Source: Lysobacter alkalisoli (GTDB taxonomy: Bacteria > Pseudomonadota > Gammaproteobacteria > Xanthomonadales > Xanthomonadaceae). Taken from it: a stretch of DNA of 64,000 nt. This document shows, in pieces, positions 1 to 9,500 of this stretch. The DNA is taken from NCBI RefSeq assembly GCF_006547045.1, contig NZ_CP041242.1, positions 2,986,001 through 3,050,000 of the forward strand, written 5' to 3'. The position numbers were made by a program, and so were the translations under genes. The notes under the pieces are model-generated. The model was given only the letters and a program-made list of their open reading frames with translations, had not been told where the DNA came from and did not search any database. Numbering within the stretch: the stretch's first letter is position 1; every line of letters begins with the position of its first letter.

Positions 1-261
1 CGCGGCGGCCTCGAGGATCGCGTCGGCCGCGAACGGCGGCGGCACGTAGATGACCGAGGCGTCGGCGCCGGTCGTCTTGACGGCATCGGAAACGGTGTTG
101 AAGACCGGCAGGCCGAGATGCTCACTGCCGCCCTTGCCCGGGGTGACGCCGCCGACGACCTTGGTGCCGTAGTCGAGCATCTGCTGGGCGTGGAAGGTGC
201 CTTGCGAGCCGGTGAAGCCCTGCACGATGACCTTGGTGTTGCTATTGATGAGAACGGACAT
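1..261 (-). CDS. sucD: Succinyl-CoA synthetase alpha subunit, N-terminal part (cut by window edge)
   Basis: Only the first 87 residues lie in the window; the gene continues past base 1. The protein begins [18 protein letters not shown] and carries the CoA-binding Rossmann segment typical of the alpha subunit ([24 protein letters not shown] is visible in two parts, then VTPGKGG and VYVPPPFAA-like sequence). With SucC it forms the TCA-cycle enzyme that converts succinyl-CoA to succinate with formation of a nucleoside triphosphate; the catalytic histidine would lie in the missing part. It follows sucC on the same strand after a 168-base spacer that holds three hairpins. A weak AGGGA ribosome site precedes the ATG. 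Identification is secure because of the sequence and the sucC neighbour. Confidence 0.95.
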   Translation of the reverse strand, partial: MSVLINSNTKVIVQGFTGSQGTFHAQQMLDYGTKVVGGVTPGKGGSEHLGLPVFNTVSDAVKTTGADASVIYVPPPFAADAILEAAA

Positions 262-309
262 TCTGATAGTCCCTGAATTCTTGTAGTTGACTGGCTTCGG
301 ATGCTTCGG

Positions 310-398
310 ACATCGGCTTGCCGATGTCCGCCGGGACATGCTTCCAGATCCCCCACCCTGCGCTTCGCGCAGGGCAGCCCCCTTGACTCAAGGGGGCT
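310..398. repeat. Three small hairpins in the sucC-sucD spacer
   Basis: Within the 168-base spacer there are three perfect palindromes: ACATCGGC/GCCGATGT (310-327), CCCTGCGC-TTC-GCGCAGGG (356-374) and an 11-bp stem around base 387 (376-398, arms beginning AGCCCCCTTGA). None is followed by a T-run on the minus strand, so they do not look like an intrinsic terminator. They may instead affect mRNA stability between sucC and sucD. The last one shares its AGCCCCCTT core with repeats near rnpB at 37.1 kb. Confidence 0.7.
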
Positions 399-429
399 GT
401 GAAGGGCCGGACAGACGCCCCGTGCGACC

Positions 430-1593
<1,164 letters not shown>

Positions 1594-1712
1594 GCGTCAC
1601 CGAGGGGAGTTGAACAGAAACCCACGCGGCGGCACTCCAGCCGGGCTGGAATGGGCGCGAAAGGGCCCGCCATTGTCGCCGATCGGGCGGCGGCGGGCAA
1701 AGTCGCGGGAGG

Positions 1713-1825
1713 GCGGCCCTCACCCCAACCCCTCTCCCGCAGGCGGGAGAGGGGCTTTGATCGGACGACTCGTGCTACTAGAGCCCCTCTCCCGCCTGCG
1801 GGAGAGGGGTTGGGGTGAGGGCCGC
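1713..1825. repeat. Palindromic repeat, CCCTCACCCCAACCC family, double-hairpin copy
   Basis: A 113-bp element with outer arms GCGGCCCTCACCCCAACCCC and its complement, and an inner hairpin CTCTCCCGC / GCGGGAGAG in each arm. It fills most of the space between the divergent sucC and pilS genes, so their promoters must lie within or very close to it. A related copy occurs at 12564-12658 and a half-hairpin near 46944. This family is common and dispersed in Xanthomonadaceae genomes. Confidence 0.85.
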
Positions 1826-1833
1826 TTTTCCGC

Positions 1834-3543
1834 GTGCCTGACACGGATGCCATACTCGTCACCAGCCACGCCCCGGGGATGCCGCTCTTGCCGCTCAGAA
1901 TCGCCACCCTGCAAGTCGCCGACGCCGACAAGGCCCTCCGCCGCGAGCTGCACTTCTTCACCCTCTACCGCCTGCTCGAGGCGGCGATGCTGCTGCTGGT
2001 GCTGTATGGCCCGTTCTCCGGGTTCCTGCCCGAACCCCGCCACGAGCTGTTCGCACAGGCGCTGGCCATTTCCTATGTGTTCGTCGCGGTGCTGCTGTTC
2101 GCCTTCGGTCGCACGGGCGACCTGCGGCTCAATGCCCTGATCGGCATCGGCGCCGACCTGAGCTTCGGCATCCTCGCCATCCACACCATCCCGGTCGCCG
2201 CCACCGGCATCGCACTGATGCTGATCTTCAACGTCGGTGCCGCCGCCCTGCTGCTGCCGACCCGGCTGGGCATCGGCATGGCGCTGGTGGCCGTGGCCGG
2301 CCTGATCGGCGAATACGTCTGGACATCGGGCGTCGAAGACCCGGACGGGCGTGCACTGGTCGAGCCGCTGATGTTCGCGGTCGGCTACATGGCCATGGCC
2401 ACCCTGACCAGCGTGCTTGGCCGGCAGATGCGGGCCAGCCAGGCATTGGCCGAACGCCGCGGCGCCGAGACCGCCCACCTGGTCGAAGTCAACGAGCTGA
2501 TCATCCGCCGCCTGCGCACCGGCGTGCTGGTGGTCAACGGCGACAACGAAATCGTGCTGGCCAACGAGGCCGCCACCGCCCTGCTGGGCAGCCGCCGCGA
2601 CGACGAGGTCGTCTCGCTCGACATCCTGATGCCGGAACTGGCCCGCCGGCTGACCGTCTGGCGCAACGGCGGCATCGGCGCCAAGGCCGACGAGACCCCG
2701 TTCCAGCCCGGCCCCGACCAGCCCGAAGTGGTGCCCCGCTTCGCCCGCCTGCTGGCCGGCAGCGACCAGACCCTGATCTTCCTCGACGACACCTCGCTGC
2801 TCTCGCAGCGGGCCGAATCGATCACCCTGGCCACCCTCGGGCGCTTTTCGGCCAGCCTCGCCCACGAGATCCGCAACCCGCTGGCGGCGATCAACTACGC
2901 CGTACAGCTGCTGGAGGAATCCGACGACATCCGCCCTGCCGACCGCCGCCTGCTGGAGATCATTCACCAGCAGGGCACGCGCATGAACGGCATCGTCGAC
3001 AACGTGCTCGGCCTGGCCCGGCGCGAACCGGCCAAGCCCGAACACGTCGAACTGGCCGGCCTGACCCGCCAGTTCGTCGACGAATACCTGGCCGGCCACC
3101 CGATCGAGAACGACACCCTGCTCGCCACCTCCAGCCAGGCACGGACGACCGCGATGGCCGACCCGCGCCAGCTGCACCAGGTGCTCACCGTGCTGGTCCA
3201 CAACGCCCTGCTGTACGGCCGCAAGCCCGGCGAACCGGCCCGGGTCACCGTCCACGTCCACAACGACGACAAGGGCGCGCACCGCATCGACGTGATCGAC
3301 CGCGGCCCCGGCGTCCCCGAGCGCGTCGCCCTGCAACTGTTCCGCCCGTTCTTCACCACCTCCGCGCACGGCACCGGGCTGGGCCTGTACATCGCCCGCG
3401 AGCTGTGCCGCGCCAACCAGGCCACGCTCGAATACGTGCCCACGCCGGGCGTCGGCAGCTGCTTCCGCATCCGCTTCACCCCCGGCATGCAGGAACAACC
3501 CGTGCCCGGGCGCCGCACACGCTCCGCCACAGCGGGCGCCTGA
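1834..3543 (+). CDS. pilS: Type IV pilus sensor histidine kinase PilS
   Basis: 569 residues from a GTG at 1834; an in-frame ATG at 1879 (MPLLPLRIATLQ) is an equally plausible start giving 554 residues. The N-terminal third is a membrane domain of about six hydrophobic helices (for example AAMLLLVLYG and IALMLIFNVGAAALLL). A PAS-like segment follows (LRTGVLVVNGDNEIVLANEAA). The HisKA phospho-acceptor sequence is SLAHEIRNPLAAINYAVQLL, with the histidine near residue 344 of the longer form. The HATPase part has DRGPGVP and GTGLGLYIARE. PilS phosphorylates the PilR encoded 126 bases downstream, which activates sigma-54-dependent pilin transcription. Confidence 0.95.
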   Translation: MPDTDAILVTSHAPGMPLLPLRIATLQVADADKALRRELHFFTLYRLLEAAMLLLVLYGPFSGFLPEPRHELFAQALAISYVFVAVLLFAFGRTGDLRLNALIGIGADLSFGILAIHTIPVAATGIALMLIFNVGAAALLLPTRLGIGMALVAVAGLIGEYVWTSGVEDPDGRALVEPLMFAVGYMAMATLTSVLGRQMRASQALAERRGAETAHLVEVNELIIRRLRTGVLVVNGDNEIVLANEAATALLGSRRDDEVVSLDILMPELARRLTVWRNGGIGAKADETPFQPGPDQPEVVPRFARLLAGSDQTLIFLDDTSLLSQRAESITLATLGRFSASLAHEIRNPLAAINYAVQLLEESDDIRPADRRLLEIIHQQGTRMNGIVDNVLGLARREPAKPEHVELAGLTRQFVDEYLAGHPIENDTLLATSSQARTTAMADPRQLHQVLTVLVHNALLYGRKPGEPARVTVHVHNDDKGAHRIDVIDRGPGVPERVALQLFRPFFTTSAHGTGLGLYIARELCRANQATLEYVPTPGVGSCFRIRFTPGMQEQPVPGRRTRSATAGA

Positions 3544-3669
3544 TCGGCGCCAGCCTTCCCCTTTTCCGCATGGCGGACAGGGCAAGGACGAGGTGGTTAC
3601 CGGGACTTCCGGCCTTGGCCGCCCCCCCGCCCATCGGCTATCGTGGTCCGCTGGGGGGAGAGGAAAGTA

Positions 3670-5034
3670 ATGACCGAGACACGCAGCGCACTCATCGTCG
3701 ACGACGAACGCGACATCCGCGAACTCCTGGTGATGACACTGGGCCGGATGGGGCTGCGTTGCGACACCGCGTCCAGCGTCGGCGATGCCCGTGCCCAGTT
3801 GCAGCGCAACCGCTACGACCTGTGCCTGACCGACATGCGCCTGCCGGACGGTTCCGGCATCGAGTTGATCAGCGACATCAGCCAGAAATACCCGGAAACC
3901 CCGGTCGCCATGATCACCGCCTTCGGCAACGTCGAGGCCGCGGTCGAGGCGCTCAAGGCCGGCGCGTTCGACTTCGTCGCCAAGCCCGTCGATCTCAACG
4001 TGCTGCGCGACCTGGTCCGCCACGCGCTCGACCTGCAGGCCGCACGCAAGGCCGATGTCGATGCCGTCGCCTCGCGCCTGTATGGCGATTCCCCGGCCAT
4101 GACCACGCTGCGGCAGACCATCGCCAAGGTCTCGCGCAGCCAGGCCCCGGTCTACATCGCCGGTGAATCCGGCGTCGGCAAGGAACTGGTCGCCCGCACC
4201 ATCCACGCCGAGGGTGCCCGTTCGGCCGGCCCGTTCGTGCCGGTCAACTGCGGCGCGATCCCGTCCGAGCTGATGGAAAGCGAGTTCTTCGGCCACAAGA
4301 AGGGCAGCTTCACCGGTGCCCACGCCGACAAGCCGGGCCTGTTCCAGACCGCCGAGGGCGGCACCCTGTTCCTCGACGAGGTCGCCGAACTGCCGCTGCC
4401 GATGCAGGTCAAGCTGCTGCGCGCGATCCAGGAGAAATCCGTCCGCGCGGTCGGCGCCAACAGCGAGAACCCGGTCGACGTGCGCATCCTCTCGGCCACC
4501 CACAAGGACCTGTCGAAACTGGTCGCCGAAGGCCGGTTCCGCCAGGATCTCTACTACCGCATCAACGTCATCGAACTGCGCGTGCCACCGCTGCGCGAGC
4601 GCCTCGAAGACCTGCCCGGCCTGTCGGCCCGCATCCTCGGCCGCCTCGCCGAAGCCCAGGGCCGCGTGGTGCCGCGGCTCGACGACAGCGCCGTCGACGC
4701 CCTGCGCAAGTACCCGTTCCCCGGCAACGTGCGCGAACTGGAGAACATCCTCGAACGCGCCCTGGCCCTCGCCGACGACGAAATGCTGACCGCCGGCGAC
4801 CTGCACCTGCCCCGCGTCGAGACCGACCCCCACAACAGTCCGCTCGATCCGCGCACCCTCGACCCGCGCGACACCGCCACCAGCGCCCTGCCCTCATACA
4901 TCGAGGAGATCGAGCGTGCCGCCATCCAGCACGCCCTGCAGGAAAACCGCTACAACAAGACCCGCACCGCGCAGGCCCTGGGCATCACCTTCCGGGCGCT
5001 GCGCTACAAGCTCAAGAAACTCGGGATCGACTGA
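3670..5034 (+). CDS. pilR: Sigma-54-dependent response regulator PilR
   Basis: 454 residues. The ATG at 3670 was chosen because a strong GGGGAGAGGAAAG ribosome site precedes it, although the frame is open upstream. The receiver domain has DDERD near residue 11 and the phospho-acceptor Asp55 (LTDMRLPDG). The AAA+ domain has Walker A GESGVGKE near residue 165 and the sigma-54 contact loop as GSFTGA. The C-terminal Fis-type helix-turn-helix is NKTRTAQALGITFRALRYKL. It should act at the two -24/-12 promoters in front of the pilin genes at 6370 and 7076. Confidence 0.97.
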   Translation: MTETRSALIVDDERDIRELLVMTLGRMGLRCDTASSVGDARAQLQRNRYDLCLTDMRLPDGSGIELISDISQKYPETPVAMITAFGNVEAAVEALKAGAFDFVAKPVDLNVLRDLVRHALDLQAARKADVDAVASRLYGDSPAMTTLRQTIAKVSRSQAPVYIAGESGVGKELVARTIHAEGARSAGPFVPVNCGAIPSELMESEFFGHKKGSFTGAHADKPGLFQTAEGGTLFLDEVAELPLPMQVKLLRAIQEKSVRAVGANSENPVDVRILSATHKDLSKLVAEGRFRQDLYYRINVIELRVPPLRERLEDLPGLSARILGRLAEAQGRVVPRLDDSAVDALRKYPFPGNVRELENILERALALADDEMLTAGDLHLPRVETDPHNSPLDPRTLDPRDTATSALPSYIEEIERAAIQHALQENRYNKTRTAQALGITFRALRYKLKKLGID

Positions 5035-5081
5035 ATGCATGGCTGCCCGAAGCGCTCGCCAACTGGACCCGGGTAAATAAA

Positions 5082-5100
5082 AGGTATATACAAAGTACCT
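5082..5100 (+). promoter_or_regulatory. Candidate operator of the ParDE-type module
   Basis: An AGGTA-N9-TACCT inverted repeat lies 23 bases before the antitoxin ATG in a short AT-rich stretch (TAAATAAAAGGTATATAC) that could also carry the promoter -10. Ribbon-helix-helix antitoxins usually bind such repeats and repress their own operon. Assignment rests on position and symmetry only. Confidence 0.4.
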
Positions 5101-5123
5101 ACCCACGAGTCCGCGAGGGCATC

Positions 5124-5402
5124 ATGTCCAAAGAAGCCGTGTTCACGATGAAACTGGAGCCCGAGCTGCGCGACCAGTTCATGGCCGAAGCCGCAGCGGC
5201 ACACCGCCCGGCATCGCAGGTCGTACGGGAGTTGATGCGCGAGTTCGTCCAGCGGCAGCGCGAGGCCCGGGAATACGACGAGTTCCTGCGCCGCAAGGTC
5301 GAGAAAGCCCGGGAGCAGATGCGTGCCGGGCTTGGCCGTGACAACGATGAAGTCGAGGCTGAATTTGCCGCCAGACGCGCCAGGTTGACTGCTCGCTCGT
5401 GA
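5124..5402 (+). CDS. ParD/CopG-like ribbon-helix-helix antitoxin
   Basis: 92 residues, starting MSKEAVFTMKLEPELRDQFM. The first about 45 residues fit a ribbon-helix-helix fold: a short beta strand (VFTMKLE) followed by two helices with the RPASQVVRELMREFV pattern. The charged C-terminal helix (REYDEFLRRKVEKAREQM) would wrap the toxin. A GAGGG ribosome site precedes the ATG. Its TGA overlaps the GTG start of the next gene by four bases, the usual arrangement in type II toxin-antitoxin operons. It lies between pilR and the pilin genes, so the module was probably inserted into the pil locus. Confidence 0.85.
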   Translation: MSKEAVFTMKLEPELRDQFMAEAAAAHRPASQVVRELMREFVQRQREAREYDEFLRRKVEKAREQMRAGLGRDNDEVEAEFAARRARLTARS

Positions 5403-5689
5403 GGGTCCGCTGGACGCCCGACGCAGAACTGGATCGTTCGGATGTGATGGATCACATCGCGACCGACAACCCTCATGCCGCATCGCGGATGGACCAGCTT
5501 TTCGAGGATGCCACTGCCAGGCTCGCCGACTTCCCCCTGCTCGGACACCCCGGCATGGTTCCGGGCACCCGAGAACTGGTCCCGCACGAGCACTATCGCC
5601 TCGTGTACGAGGTCGACCCGGGTGAAGCCACCGTCTGGATCCTTGCCCTGACCCACACAGCCCGCCAGTGGCCCCCGGTGGATCGATAG
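5399..5689 (+). CDS. ParE/RelE-superfamily toxin
   Basis: 96 residues from a GTG start that overlaps the antitoxin stop. The sequence shows the family pattern WTPDAELDRSDVMDHIA, FPLLGHPGMVPGTREL and a C-terminal YRLVYEVDPGEATVWILALTHTARQWP. These segments correspond to the helical hairpin and beta-sheet of ParE/RelE toxins. ParE-like members poison DNA gyrase and RelE-like members cut ribosome-bound mRNA; the sequence alone does not decide between them. Length is normal and the frame is intact, so the module is probably functional. Confidence 0.85.
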   Translation: MRVRWTPDAELDRSDVMDHIATDNPHAASRMDQLFEDATARLADFPLLGHPGMVPGTRELVPHEHYRLVYEVDPGEATVWILALTHTARQWPPVDR

Positions 5690-5745
5690 CAGGCTGCCCC
5701 CAGGCCAAGATCACCCATGGCGGCCGGCAGTATCTCCAGTCTCAT
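5690..5745 (-). pseudogene. Remnant of a second RelE/ParE-type toxin (N-terminus only)
   Basis: On the minus strand an ATG at 5745 overlaps the stop of the antitoxin gene at 5742 in the ATGA configuration. The first codons read MRLEILPAAMGDLGLGAAC, which resembles the start of RelE/ParE toxins normally paired with this antitoxin family. After about 20 codons the reading frame runs into the 3' end of the ParE gene in antisense and then stops at 5593. No toxin core remains, so the toxin appears to have been cut off when the ParDE-type module arrived or by a later deletion. Confidence 0.5.
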
Positions 5746-5936
5746 CGGCGCGGCTTGCGCAACTCCCGCTTTGCAGCAACCCAATCCAACGGATGCTCCC
5801 CACCCGCCGCATGTCGCGCTTCCGTTTCACGCAGCGCGTCCTCGTGCCATTCAGGCGACGCCAAAGCGCCTCCCTCCTCGCTACTCAACGACTCCCACAA
5901 CTCTTCCATGGCCCGCAGTTTCTCGGCCGTGGACAT
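5742..5936 (-). CDS. Addiction-module antitoxin, orphaned
   Basis: 64 residues from the ATG at 5936 (the open frame extends upstream, but similarity begins at MSTAEKLRAMEELWESLSSE). The sequence has the pattern of small addiction-module components of the Unstab_antitox type: MSTAEKLRAMEELWESL, SPEWHEDALRETEARHAAGG and a C-terminal DWVAAKRELRK. Its partner toxin should start at 5745 by the ATGA overlap but is reduced to a short remnant. The gene faces the ParDE-type module tail to tail. It may be a relic or a free antitoxin. Confidence 0.7.
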   Translation of the reverse strand: MSTAEKLRAMEELWESLSSEEGGALASPEWHEDALRETEARHAAGGEHPLDWVAAKRELRKPRR

Positions 5937-6256
5937 GCGTTGGATGGCAGCCGCCCGCGCCACCGGACAAGCGGCCCGGCCGAGAGGGCACCTCCGGCAT
6001 CCCCGCGCCAAGCCGCGCGTGAGCATTGCGCCCTGTCCATGACCTGTGGGTCGCCCGCAAGCAAGTTGACCTGCAGCGTGTCGGCAAGCTGGAACTGACG
6101 GCGGCCTGAGACCCTTACCCTACGCCCCGAAACTGACGTTGCGCGTCACTTTCATCCGACGGACTGCCCATTCAGGTCACTGCAAGCTTGACTTTTATCA
6201 CAAAAAATGGGTGATGGTGACGGGATTTAGCCCCCGTCCAGCCATCTGAATGCCGT

Positions 6257-6271
6257 TGGCACGGGTTGTGC
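6257..6271 (+). promoter_or_regulatory. Sigma-54 (-24/-12) promoter of the first pilin gene
   Basis: TGGCACGGGTTGTGC keeps the GG and GC dinucleotides at exact -24/-12 spacing (consensus TGGCAC-N5-TTGC, one mismatch in the -12 box). It lies about 100 bases before the pilin ATG at 6370, which leaves a leader of about 85 bases. PilR, encoded 1.2 kb upstream, is the expected activator. The rest of the 433-base gap from 5937 to 6369 holds no recognisable gene; the stretch before the promoter (GACTTTTATCACAAAAAATG, near 6190) is AT-rich and could hold PilR sites. Confidence 0.85.
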
Positions 6272-6369
6272 GTGTATTCCCCTGCACGTGCAGCACGCAC
6301 GGCAAGCCGATGGACCGGGGATCCGGGCCGGCAGGCACGTGAAGTTCAACAACCCTAGGGGAAACACAA

Positions 6370-6726
6370 ATGAAGAAGCAGCAAGGCTTTACCCTCATCG
6401 AACTGATGATCGTCGTCGCGATCATCGCAATCCTGGCCGCCATCGCGCTGCCGGCGTATAACGATTACCGCATCCGCTCGGCTGAAGGCGCCTGCCAGTC
6501 CGAGGCCAAGGCCTACATGAACTCGGCGGTAGCCGCTGCCCAGTCGTCAATGAACCAACCGACAGCTCCTGACGGCACTGGCGCCTGTCAGGCATTTACC
6601 GACGTCATTGATGAGGCGGCGGTTCAGGCGGGCGGCACGGTGAGTTTCACCCCGAACTCCCCGGGCGTGTCGACTACCGATTGTGACCTTCAAACAGCTA
6701 CCTGCACGATGGTCCCCTCAGTCTGA
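6370..6726 (+). CDS. pilA: Type IV major pilin, first copy
   Basis: 118 residues with a class III signal: leader MKKQQG, then [20 protein letters not shown]. PilD should cleave after Gly6 and methylate Phe1, and Glu5 of the mature protein is present. The mature pilin (112 residues) is short. Cysteines are at 42, 73, 105 and 112; the C-terminal pair (CDLQTATC) probably closes the D-region disulphide. It is followed by a strong intrinsic terminator, so it is a single-gene transcript from its own sigma-54 promoter. It shares the leader helix, the AYN[DE]YR[IV]RSAEGAC segment and the four-cysteine pattern with the pilin at 7076, but the remaining surface differs. Confidence 0.97.
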   Translation: MKKQQGFTLIELMIVVAIIAILAAIALPAYNDYRIRSAEGACQSEAKAYMNSAVAAAQSSMNQPTAPDGTGACQAFTDVIDEAAVQAGGTVSFTPNSPGVSTTDCDLQTATCTMVPSV

Positions 6727-6749
6727 TCGCGTATTCGCAAGCACCCTGG

Positions 6750-6778
6750 AAGGCCCCTCAGCGAGGGGCCTTCTTTTT
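6750..6778 (+). terminator. Rho-independent terminator after the first pilin gene
   Basis: AAGGCCCCTC-AGC-GAGGGGCCTT stem followed by TTCTTTTT, 24 bases after the pilin stop codon. The remaining gap to 7075 holds no gene other than the next sigma-54 promoter. Confidence 0.92.
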
Positions 6779-7026
6779 GGGTTCTTCACCAAAGTCCGAG
6801 ATATGAATTCCGCAAGAACAGCCGCCAGCCGGAGTCAGGGGTGTTCCGCCCCGCCGGCCACCGTTTTCGCGAACACGGCGATGTACCGTCCGGATGGGTT
6901 TGCCTGCAAGCACCGGCCCATAATGCAGAAGCCGGTCACCCAGCCGTCGAGTTCTCCAGCACGCCGCGGACACTAATGCGACATACGTCACGGAACCCGC
7001 ATGCAGCGCTGAACTAGGGGACTCGC

Positions 7027-7042
7027 TGGCACGGCTCTTGCT
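7027..7042 (+). promoter_or_regulatory. Sigma-54 (-24/-12) promoter of the second pilin gene
   Basis: TGGCACGGCTCTTGCT is a perfect match to the sigma-54 consensus TGGCAC-N5-TTGCW. It lies 34 bases before the pilin ATG at 7076. It is closer to consensus than the promoter of the first pilin and gives a shorter leader. Confidence 0.93.
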
Positions 7043-7075
7043 GCCACTAGAAGGCACACACAGGGGACTGCTGCC

Positions 7076-7405
7076 ATGATCCGCATCGCGCGCGGCTTCA
7101 CACTAATCGAACTGATGATCGTGGTCGCGATCATCGCCATTCTAGCCGCTATCGCGCTACCGGCCTACAACGAATATCGTGTTCGCTCGGCAGAGGGCGC
7201 CTGTCAGGCCGAGATGAAGAGCTACGCCAACTTCTCCCTTGCCACCCTGCACAATGGCAGCACCCCCGACCCAGCCCCGCTCCAGGCCTGCAGCGCCGCC
7301 GACGATGCCAGCGCCATCGGCACCGACATCACCGGCACCCCGCAGCTACCGGGCTCACGGCAAACCTTGTGCGATATGGACACCGGCAACTGTACGCTGC
7401 AGTGA
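7076..7405 (+). CDS. pilA: Type IV pilin, second copy
   Basis: 109 residues. The leader MIRIARG is cleaved before [20 protein letters not shown]; mature length is 102 residues. Cysteines at 43, 72, 99 and 106 match the spacing in the first pilin. Similarity to the first pilin is near-complete up to residue 43 and weak after that, so this is an old or diversified duplication. No clear terminator follows; a short hairpin (7407-7422) without a T-run is the only structure before pilB. Which pilin is the major subunit cannot be told from sequence. Confidence 0.95.
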   Translation: MIRIARGFTLIELMIVVAIIAILAAIALPAYNEYRVRSAEGACQAEMKSYANFSLATLHNGSTPDPAPLQACSAADDASAIGTDITGTPQLPGSRQTLCDMDTGNCTLQ

Positions 7406-7750
7406 CGCCCGGCACGGCGGGCAACCGCGGTGCCAGTGCGGCCAGGCCAACGCATGGTAACCGCGGCATCGGAAGCATCCTTCCCGCGACCAACGCGACC
7501 TGAAAGTGCACACTGCCTACACCCACTTCAACCCAGCCAAACGCGGCCACCTCACTTGCCGCAGTGACAGGCCGTTCTCCGCCTTCCCAGCACAGGTGCG
7601 CCCGCGACCTGCTCCCATCCGACTGGCAGAGACAATCGCCATAGCCCGACGGCTTGATGACGCGGGCCGGCCGGGGATTTCGTGTACCACGTCCGTTCGG
7701 CGCGGGTATGCTTTGCGGTAGAGTCGGCTCGGGAAATATCAGGGGACAGG
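7406..7750 (+). other. Gap between second pilin and pilB
   Basis: 345 bases without a supported gene. It holds the small hairpin GCCCG-N6-CGGGC at 7407-7422 and an AGGGGACAGG ribosome site directly before the pilB ATG. No sigma-54 box with correct spacing was found in front of pilB. A TATGCT near 7707 could be a sigma-70 -10 element, but no matching -35 is evident. Confidence 0.5.
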
Positions 7751-9472
7751 ATGAACACCGTCGCGACCACCAACCTGGTCGGCATCACCGGCATTGCCCG
7801 GCGCCTGGTCATGGACGGCGCGCTCGACGAGCATGCCGCCCGCGAGGCGATGGAAGCGGCCACCACGGAAAAGAAACCGCTGGCGCTGTACCTGGCCGAG
7901 AAGCGGCTGGTGTCGCAACCGGCGCTGGCGGCGGCCAACTCGGTCGAGTTCGGCATGCCGTTGTTCGACCCTGGCGCGCTCGACCCGACGCAGTCGGCGA
8001 TCCGGCTGATCAGCGAAGAGCTGGCTCGCAAGCACAACGTGCTGCCGCTGTACAAGCGCGGCAACCGCCTGTTCATCGGCATCGCCGACCCGACCAACAT
8101 CCATGCGCTGGACGAGATCAAGTTCCAGACCAACCTGGTGGTGGACGCTGTGCTGGTCGACGACGAGTCGATCCGGCGCAACCTGGACCGCTGGCTGGAC
8201 AGCGCCGACGTGCTCGAAAGCGCCGCCGGCGATGAAGGGCTGGAGAACCTGGAGGTCGGCAATGTCGACGCCGAGGCCGGCGGCGACTCCGGCGTCGACG
8301 CCAAGGGTGACGACACTCCGGTGGTCAAGTTCGTCAACAAGGTGCTGGTGGACGCGATCCGCCGCGGTGCCTCGGACATCCACTTCGAACCCTACGAGAC
8401 CGAATACCGGGTGCGCCTGCGCATCGACGGCCTGCTCAAGCAGATCGCCAAGGTCCCGGTCAAGCTGCAGGCCCGCATCGGCGCGCGCCTGAAGGTAATG
8501 GCGCAGCTCGACATCGCCGAGAAGCGGGTGCCGCAGGACGGGCGAATCAAGCTCAACCTGAGCAAGACCAAGCAGATCGACTTCCGAGTCAGCACCCTGC
8601 CCACCCTTTTTGGCGAGAAGATCGTGCTGCGTATCCTCGATGGCGGCGCGGCCAAGCTCGGCATCGACATGCTCGGTTACGAGAGCGACCAGAAGCAGCT
8701 GTACCTGGGCGCCATCGCCAAGCCCTACGGCATGGTGCTGGTGACCGGCCCGACCGGCTCAGGCAAGACGGTGTCGCTGTACACCGCGCTGAACATCCTC
8801 AACGACGACACCCGCAACATATCCACCGTCGAAGACCCGGTCGAGATCCGCGTGCCGGGCATCAACCAGGTGCAGATGAACACCAAGCGCGGGATGACCT
8901 TCGCCGCCGCGCTGCGCAGTTTCCTGCGCCAGGACCCGGACGTGATCATGGTCGGCGAAATCCGCGACCTGGAGACGGCCGAGATCGGCATCAAGGCCGC
9001 GCAGACCGGCCACATGGTGCTGTCGACCCTGCACACCAACGACGCGCCGCAGACCATCGCCCGGCTGATGAACATGGGCGTGGCGCCGTTCAACATCACC
9101 AGTTCGGTGACCCTGGTCATCGCCCAGCGCCTGGCCCGGCGCCTGCACAGCTGCAAGCGCAAGGTGGAGCTGCCCGCGCATGCACTGCTGGCCGAGGGCT
9201 TCACCCAGGAAGAGATCGACGCCGGCCTGACCCTGTACGAGGCGGTTGGCTGCCCGGACTGCACCGAGGGCTACAAGGGCCGCACCGGCATCTACCAGGT
9301 CATGCCGATGAGCGACGAGATCCAGGCCATCGTGCTGGCCGGCGGCAACGCGATGCAGATCGCCGAGGCGGCGCAGAAGGCCGGTGTCCGCGACCTGCGC
9401 CAGTCGGCACTGCTGAAGGTCAAGAACGGGGTGACCAGTCTGGCCGAGATCAATCGGGTGACGAAGGATTAG
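7751..9472 (+). CDS. pilB: Type IV pilus assembly ATPase PilB
   Basis: 573 residues. The ATG at 7751 is chosen for its AGGGGACAGG ribosome site; the open frame begins further upstream. The N-terminal GspE/PilB domain is followed by the hexameric ATPase core, with Walker A GPTGSGKT near residue 332, an Asp box, Walker B RQDPDVIMVGEIRD near residue 400 and the His box TLHTNDAP. A C-terminal CPDC remains near residue 500. The usual partner CxxC appears here as LHSCK (near 467), so the zinc site may use His in place of one Cys. PilB powers pilus extension at the inner membrane together with PilC. Confidence 0.96.
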   Translation: MNTVATTNLVGITGIARRLVMDGALDEHAAREAMEAATTEKKPLALYLAEKRLVSQPALAAANSVEFGMPLFDPGALDPTQSAIRLISEELARKHNVLPLYKRGNRLFIGIADPTNIHALDEIKFQTNLVVDAVLVDDESIRRNLDRWLDSADVLESAAGDEGLENLEVGNVDAEAGGDSGVDAKGDDTPVVKFVNKVLVDAIRRGASDIHFEPYETEYRVRLRIDGLLKQIAKVPVKLQARIGARLKVMAQLDIAEKRVPQDGRIKLNLSKTKQIDFRVSTLPTLFGEKIVLRILDGGAAKLGIDMLGYESDQKQLYLGAIAKPYGMVLVTGPTGSGKTVSLYTALNILNDDTRNISTVEDPVEIRVPGINQVQMNTKRGMTFAAALRSFLRQDPDVIMVGEIRDLETAEIGIKAAQTGHMVLSTLHTNDAPQTIARLMNMGVAPFNITSSVTLVIAQRLARRLHSCKRKVELPAHALLAEGFTQEEIDAGLTLYEAVGCPDCTEGYKGRTGIYQVMPMSDEIQAIVLAGGNAMQIAEAAQKAGVRDLRQSALLKVKNGVTSLAEINRVTKD

Positions 9473-9500
9473 CGGCCACCACGTCTCTCCTGCGCAGCAT

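Noticed and set aside
1720-4833. 1037-residue open frame antisense to pilS and pilR
   Set aside because: It is the codon-position shadow of two well-supported genes in high-GC DNA; composition is Gly/Val/Asp/Gln-rich with no known domain.
7406-7750. Possible sigma-54 promoter for pilB (TGGCAGAGACAATCGC)
   Set aside because: The GG and GC are not at the required spacing.
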